Assembly: GCA_902459845.2 (NCBI GenBank)
Contig: CABPSV020000160.1
Coordinates: forward strand, 15,001-25,487
Direction of reading: 5' to 3'
DNA from: Hepatocystis sp. ex Piliocolobus tephrosceles
Lineage: Eukaryota; Apicomplexa; Aconoidasida; Haemosporida; Plasmodiidae
DNA: 10,487 bases
Numbering within the stretch: the first letter of the stretch is position 1; every line of letters begins with the position of its first letter. Of the stretch, positions 7,094 through 10,487 are shown piece after piece. The notes beneath the pieces were generated by a model. The model saw only the letters and a list, made by a program, of their open reading frames with translations. It searched no databases and was not told where the DNA came from. Both the position numbers and the translations under genes were made by a program.

Positions 7094-10000
7094 TTACTGG
7101 TCTCTAAAAAAACTACAAGCAAGCAAGTTTTCAATTTTGTTTAGAACTTTATTACATTTACTTTCAAAAGCTTCACTTATGTACTTGTCAAAATCTTTTA
7201 TCTTATTTTGTATTTCATTTTCAGTATAAGATATATGCAAATCAACATTAACGAATTGTTCATTCATTAATAATTTTGTAATTCCATTATTAGATTGGAA
7301 GTTGCCATTTTCTGTTAATTTATTTGAGTTTCCATTACAGCTAGCCAAATTAGAATTACTTATATGTGTATTATTAGATATATTGAAATTATAACTATTC
7401 ATATAATTTTGAGAACATGTATTTGATTTTGATAAATCATAAAAAACGTTTGAATGATTTGGATTTTCATGATTATATGAATAATTTGATTCGGGTCCTC
7501 TCACACTGTTGTCCATACTATTTCCCATACTATTCCCCATACTATTTCCCATATTATTTCCCATATTATTTCCCATACTATTTCCCATATTATTTCCCAT
7601 ACTATTTCCCATATTATTTCCCATACTATTTCCCATACTATTTCCCATACTATTTCCCATATTATTTCCCATACTATTTCCCATACTATTTCCCATATTA
7701 TTTCCCATATTATTTCCCATAGTATTTCCCATACTATTCCCCATACTATTTCCCATATTATTTCCCATATTATTTCCCATATTATTTCCCATACTATTTC
7801 CCATATTATTACGACTATGTTTCAGTTCACTATCCTTAAATTCATTCGTACTAGTACCATTTTCAAAATTCGAATTAACATTCTGTGTATTGTACTTTTT
7901 ACTTTTAGCATTTAATAAAGTATTAGTACTCTCTGACATTTTATGCTTCCATTGTTCTTGTATATTTTTTATAGATTGGTGTAATAAATTTAAGTTTATA
8001 TTTTGTTCTTCTTCATTATTTATTGATTTATTAAATTGTTCATGAGAATTAATATTTTTTTCTTTGTATATATCTTCACTTTTATTTAAATTATAATTGT
8101 TTTTATTTTTGTTGGATAAACTGTATTCATTTAATACGACATTTCTGTTTACATTTTGTTTATTATCATATAATGAGGTAGTTGAATTGTTTAATTCTTT
8201 TTTATTATAATTATTTTTCGAGCTTCTCAAATGTGATTCTGTTAAATTGTTTGTATCTCTTAAGTTGTTTGTATCTCTTAAGTTGTTTGTATTTGTTACG
8301 TTGTTTGAAGATTTCAACACATGACTTTTTGAATCATGATTATTATTATAACTCGTATTGTTATTACTCAATTTTAATATTTCATGTTTTGACTTATTGT
8401 TAGAACATGTTAATTCGTTATTTATTGTTTTAGAATTACTATTATTATATTTCGATACTATTAAATATTTGTTTGATTTGTCTAACTTATTATTATATGA
8501 CCCGTTCATATTATTTTCATTTATATTATTGTGAATCGAATTAATATGTAAATTACTTTTATTGTTTGAGAAACTGTTTCTGTCATTACATGTGACATTA
8601 TTTATATTCATTTGATTTTTAATCGATTCTTTTAAATAATAAGATGACTTTTTTTGAATATCTTTATATATTAATGAACTTTTCATTAAATCTGTTTGAT
8701 TTTTTGATTCTGCAATACTGTATATAGATACATCTAAATTAGATTGTGAACCTATTAAACTTTCATTTTCATTCAATATACTATTTTTTAATTGGTTAAT
8801 TGTGTTTGAAAATTCAGATGCAAAACTATCAACTGATGTTGTCATATATTTATCTGAATTGTTCATATCATTAATTCTTTTTATATCACTTTTTGGATGT
8901 TTTATTGAATTACTTTTACGTGTTAAGTCTTTATTATTACTTGTTGTTTGTTTACCATGTTTGTTACCTTTTTCACTTTCATGTTTTGGTGAACTATTTT
9001 TATTAATAATACTATCATTTAAATTGTGGTTATTCATTTTATCATTTATTTTATTATTTATACTGTTAGTTAACTGTTCATAATTATATTTATCAGATGA
9101 ATTCAAAATATTTGATTTACTTTCTAACATTTCGTTAGTTAATTTTTTATCATTTTCTCTACCATTATTGTTGTAATATGTTTTTTCGTTTGTTACTCCA
9201 TTTGCTGTTTCGCTCGTTTTTTCGTTTGTTATTTTATTAATATTTGTAGCATTTGCATTTCTATATTGTTCTATATTTTTTTTTTCTACATTTTCTTTTT
9301 TATTATTTATTATTGATAAGTTATTATTATATATATTGGTATCATTTTTATTTTTTAACTCTAAATTATTATCGTAATTTACAAAACTGGCTATTTTATT
9401 ACCACCTGATTTGAATGTAGAACCTTGATTTATGGAATTACTTTTATCATTCATGTTATTATTAAAATTGTTATTAATATTGTTAATACTATTTTTTATA
9501 TTATTCATGGTGTTAGAAAGATTGTCACCAATACTACTACTGAAACTTTCATTAATACTATTATTTACACTGTTACAAATACTATCACTTAAATCGATAC
9601 ACATACTATTATTTATACTTTCTTCTATTTTATCATTTCGATTAACATTTAACAGATTATTACCATAATGTCTACTATCATGCTGTCTATTTTCATAATG
9701 GCTAGTACCATGTTGTCTAGTACCTAATTCGTTTTTTTTTTTTTCTTTATCAGTGTCATAATTATAATTCCCAAACTCTTCTTTCCCTTTTGATTTTTTA
9801 TCTATTTCTTTGTCATTCAATATTATATTATATTGTTTTTCTCTAATTTTATTTGAATTGTTTAAAAATGATTTATTCTGGTTATGGTATTTATCATTCG
9901 ATATGGTTATATCATTTTTAACTTCAATATTTTTCTTACTATGTATATGATTTATATTATTTGTATTTTTAGAAAAAGTATTTTTTAAATTCTCATTATA

Positions 10001-10393
10001 ACTTGTAAAACTTTTAGTATTATTATTTATGTTACTGGTAAAAGAATTGTTAACATTTTCTTTTGGATTAACATCTCTAGTCTTATTTTTTGTTACCAAT
10101 TGATCCTTTTCACTTGCAAAACTTCCATTTAAAAAACTGTTTCCACTTTCATTCAATTCACTTCCATCATACTCACTTTTACCTAATTCATTTTCATAAT
10201 ATGTATTTTCTGATGTTAATGAAATATCACCAAATATACTCTCATTATTACTTTCCTCCAATTCATATTTTTTCGTCTTATTATTTTTATTTTGTTTGGA
10301 GATTTGTATAAAAGCAGCTCTCGCATCATTGCCATTAACGCCATTAGTGGCATTAGTGTCATCAGTTTTTTTATTTTTTCTGAATAAAAACAT
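7094..10393 (-). CDS. Asn-rich repeat protein of unknown function, 1099 aa
   Basis: A single uninterrupted frame starting MFLFRKNKKTDDTN; I do not recognise it. Asn, Ser and Lys dominate, as in many Plasmodium proteins. I see no signal peptide, membrane segment or catalytic motif. Visible parts: an acidic N-terminal region (about 45-100); a Ser/Asn region with a hydrophobic residue about every fourth position (264-314); an RDTNNL hexapeptide repeat (about 698-715); 25 tandem MGN(S/N) tetrapeptides (864-963); and a final 50 residues that are not low-complexity, containing KIKDFDKYISEAFESK and ending LACSFFRDQ. That amphipathic tail is the best candidate for a functional, conserved module. The frame upstream of the ATG is poly-Lys from a poly(A) run, so the first ATG is the sensible start. 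The stop overlaps a GTAAAA sequence that could act as a donor, so a further 3' exon cannot be excluded, though the frame closes normally. Confidence 0.85.
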   Translation of the reverse strand: MFLFRKNKKTDDTNATNGVNGNDARAAFIQISKQNKNNKTKKYELEESNNESIFGDISLTSENTYYENELGKSEYDGSELNESGNSFLNGSFASEKDQLVTKNKTRDVNPKENVNNSFTSNINNNTKSFTSYNENLKNTFSKNTNNINHIHSKKNIEVKNDITISNDKYHNQNKSFLNNSNKIREKQYNIILNDKEIDKKSKGKEEFGNYNYDTDKEKKKNELGTRQHGTSHYENRQHDSRHYGNNLLNVNRNDKIEESINNSMCIDLSDSICNSVNNSINESFSSSIGDNLSNTMNNIKNSINNINNNFNNNMNDKSNSINQGSTFKSGGNKIASFVNYDNNLELKNKNDTNIYNNNLSIINNKKENVEKKNIEQYRNANATNINKITNEKTSETANGVTNEKTYYNNNGRENDKKLTNEMLESKSNILNSSDKYNYEQLTNSINNKINDKMNNHNLNDSIINKNSSPKHESEKGNKHGKQTTSNNKDLTRKSNSIKHPKSDIKRINDMNNSDKYMTTSVDSFASEFSNTINQLKNSILNENESLIGSQSNLDVSIYSIAESKNQTDLMKSSLIYKDIQKKSSYYLKESIKNQMNINNVTCNDRNSFSNNKSNLHINSIHNNINENNMNGSYNNKLDKSNKYLIVSKYNNSNSKTINNELTCSNNKSKHEILKLSNNNTSYNNNHDSKSHVLKSSNNVTNTNNLRDTNNLRDTNNLTESHLRSSKNNYNKKELNNSTTSLYDNKQNVNRNVVLNEYSLSNKNKNNYNLNKSEDIYKEKNINSHEQFNKSINNEEEQNINLNLLHQSIKNIQEQWKHKMSESTNTLLNAKSKKYNTQNVNSNFENGTSTNEFKDSELKHSRNNMGNSMGNNMGNNMGNNMGNSMGNSMGNTMGNNMGNNMGNSMGNSMGNNMGNSMGNSMGNSMGNNMGNSMGNNMGNSMGNNMGNNMGNSMGNSMGNSMDNSVRGPESNYSYNHENPNHSNVFYDLSKSNTCSQNYMNSYNFNISNNTHISNSNLASCNGNSNKLTENGNFQSNNGITKLLMNEQFVNVDLHISYTENEIQNKIKDFDKYISEAFESKCNKVLNKIENLLACSFFRDQ
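7505..7804 (-). repeat. 25-copy 12-bp minisatellite encoding MGN(S/N)
   Basis: Exactly 300 bases made of 25 units of 12 bases. Twenty-four encode MGNS, MGNN or one MGNT, and the last (7505-7516) encodes MDNS. Units differ mostly at the last codon (AGT versus AAT). No unit contains a stop in the plus-strand frames, so long overlapping FPYY- and FPIL-type reading frames appear on the other strand. Those are shadows. Confidence 0.95.
8247..8300 (-). repeat. 18-bp repeat encoding RDTNNL
   Basis: Two identical 18-base units (8247-8264 and 8265-8282) and a third diverged copy (8283-8300). In the minus-strand gene they encode NNLRDT-type hexapeptides. This is an in-frame, recently duplicated segment. 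Confidence 0.85.
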
Positions 10394-10431
10394 CTTATTC
10401 GTTTTTTTTTTTTTTTTTTTTTTTTCGCTTA

Positions 10432-10482
<51 letters not shown>

Positions 10483-10487
10483 ACTTT
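10394..10487. promoter_or_regulatory. 5' flank of the Asn-rich gene with long poly(T) runs
   Basis: Two T runs on the plus strand, 24 bases (10402-10425) and 46 bases (10435-10480), lie just upstream of the start codon at 10393. As read in the minus-strand gene they are poly(A) in the 5' UTR or promoter, ending 9 bases before the ATG. A-rich leaders are usual in Plasmodium, but 46 is by far the longest homopolymer in the window. The window ends before any further promoter element can be seen. Confidence 0.7.

Noticed and set aside
7417..8045. Two overlapping plus-strand ORFs of 101 and 178 codons rich in FPYY and FPIL
   Set aside because: They are the reverse strand of the MGN(S/N) minisatellite, which has no stops in these frames. 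The regular pattern follows from the repeat, and the minus-strand gene covers the whole region.

Overview
The base composition (very A+T rich, with many homopolymer A/T runs and TA microsatellites) and the Asn-rich, low-complexity proteins point to a Plasmodium nuclear chromosome, or a close haemosporidian relative. I cannot name the species. There is no sign of mobile elements, CRISPR, rRNA or tRNA. Everything fits a eukaryotic chromosome-internal region with four protein genes.

Layout: 1-887 is non-coding 3' flank. 888-2869 (minus) encodes a membrane protein with a two-helix hairpin and a C-terminal hydrophobic 'LLPWWVP' tail, a layout reminiscent of HERP-type ER-associated degradation factors. 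It is split by a one-base frameshift inside an AAT microsatellite at about 1291-1295. 2870-4790 is a long intergenic region with a 13-bp minisatellite and poly(A) tracts. About 4791-5238 (minus) holds a very small multi-exon gene encoding a RIIa-like (PKA regulatory-subunit dimerisation/docking-type) domain. No single long ORF shows it; it was found by reading splice sites. 5239-6041 is a divergent promoter region. 6042-6596 (plus) is succinate dehydrogenase assembly factor 4 (SDHAF4), recognised from its C-terminal motif. 6597-7093 is a convergent 3' region. 7094-10393 (minus) is a 1099-residue Asn/Ser-rich protein of unknown function with 25 tandem MGN(S/N) tetrapeptides and a conserved-looking C-terminal helical segment. 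10394-10487 is its 5' flank, mostly poly(T) on the plus strand.

The genes do not form a pathway: the likely roles are ER membrane quality control, axoneme or signalling scaffold, mitochondrial complex II assembly, and unknown. The points most worth checking are the hidden RIIa-like gene with its ambiguous 3' end, the frameshift in the HERP-like gene, and the HERP-like assignment itself. I found no convincing new multi-gene system.
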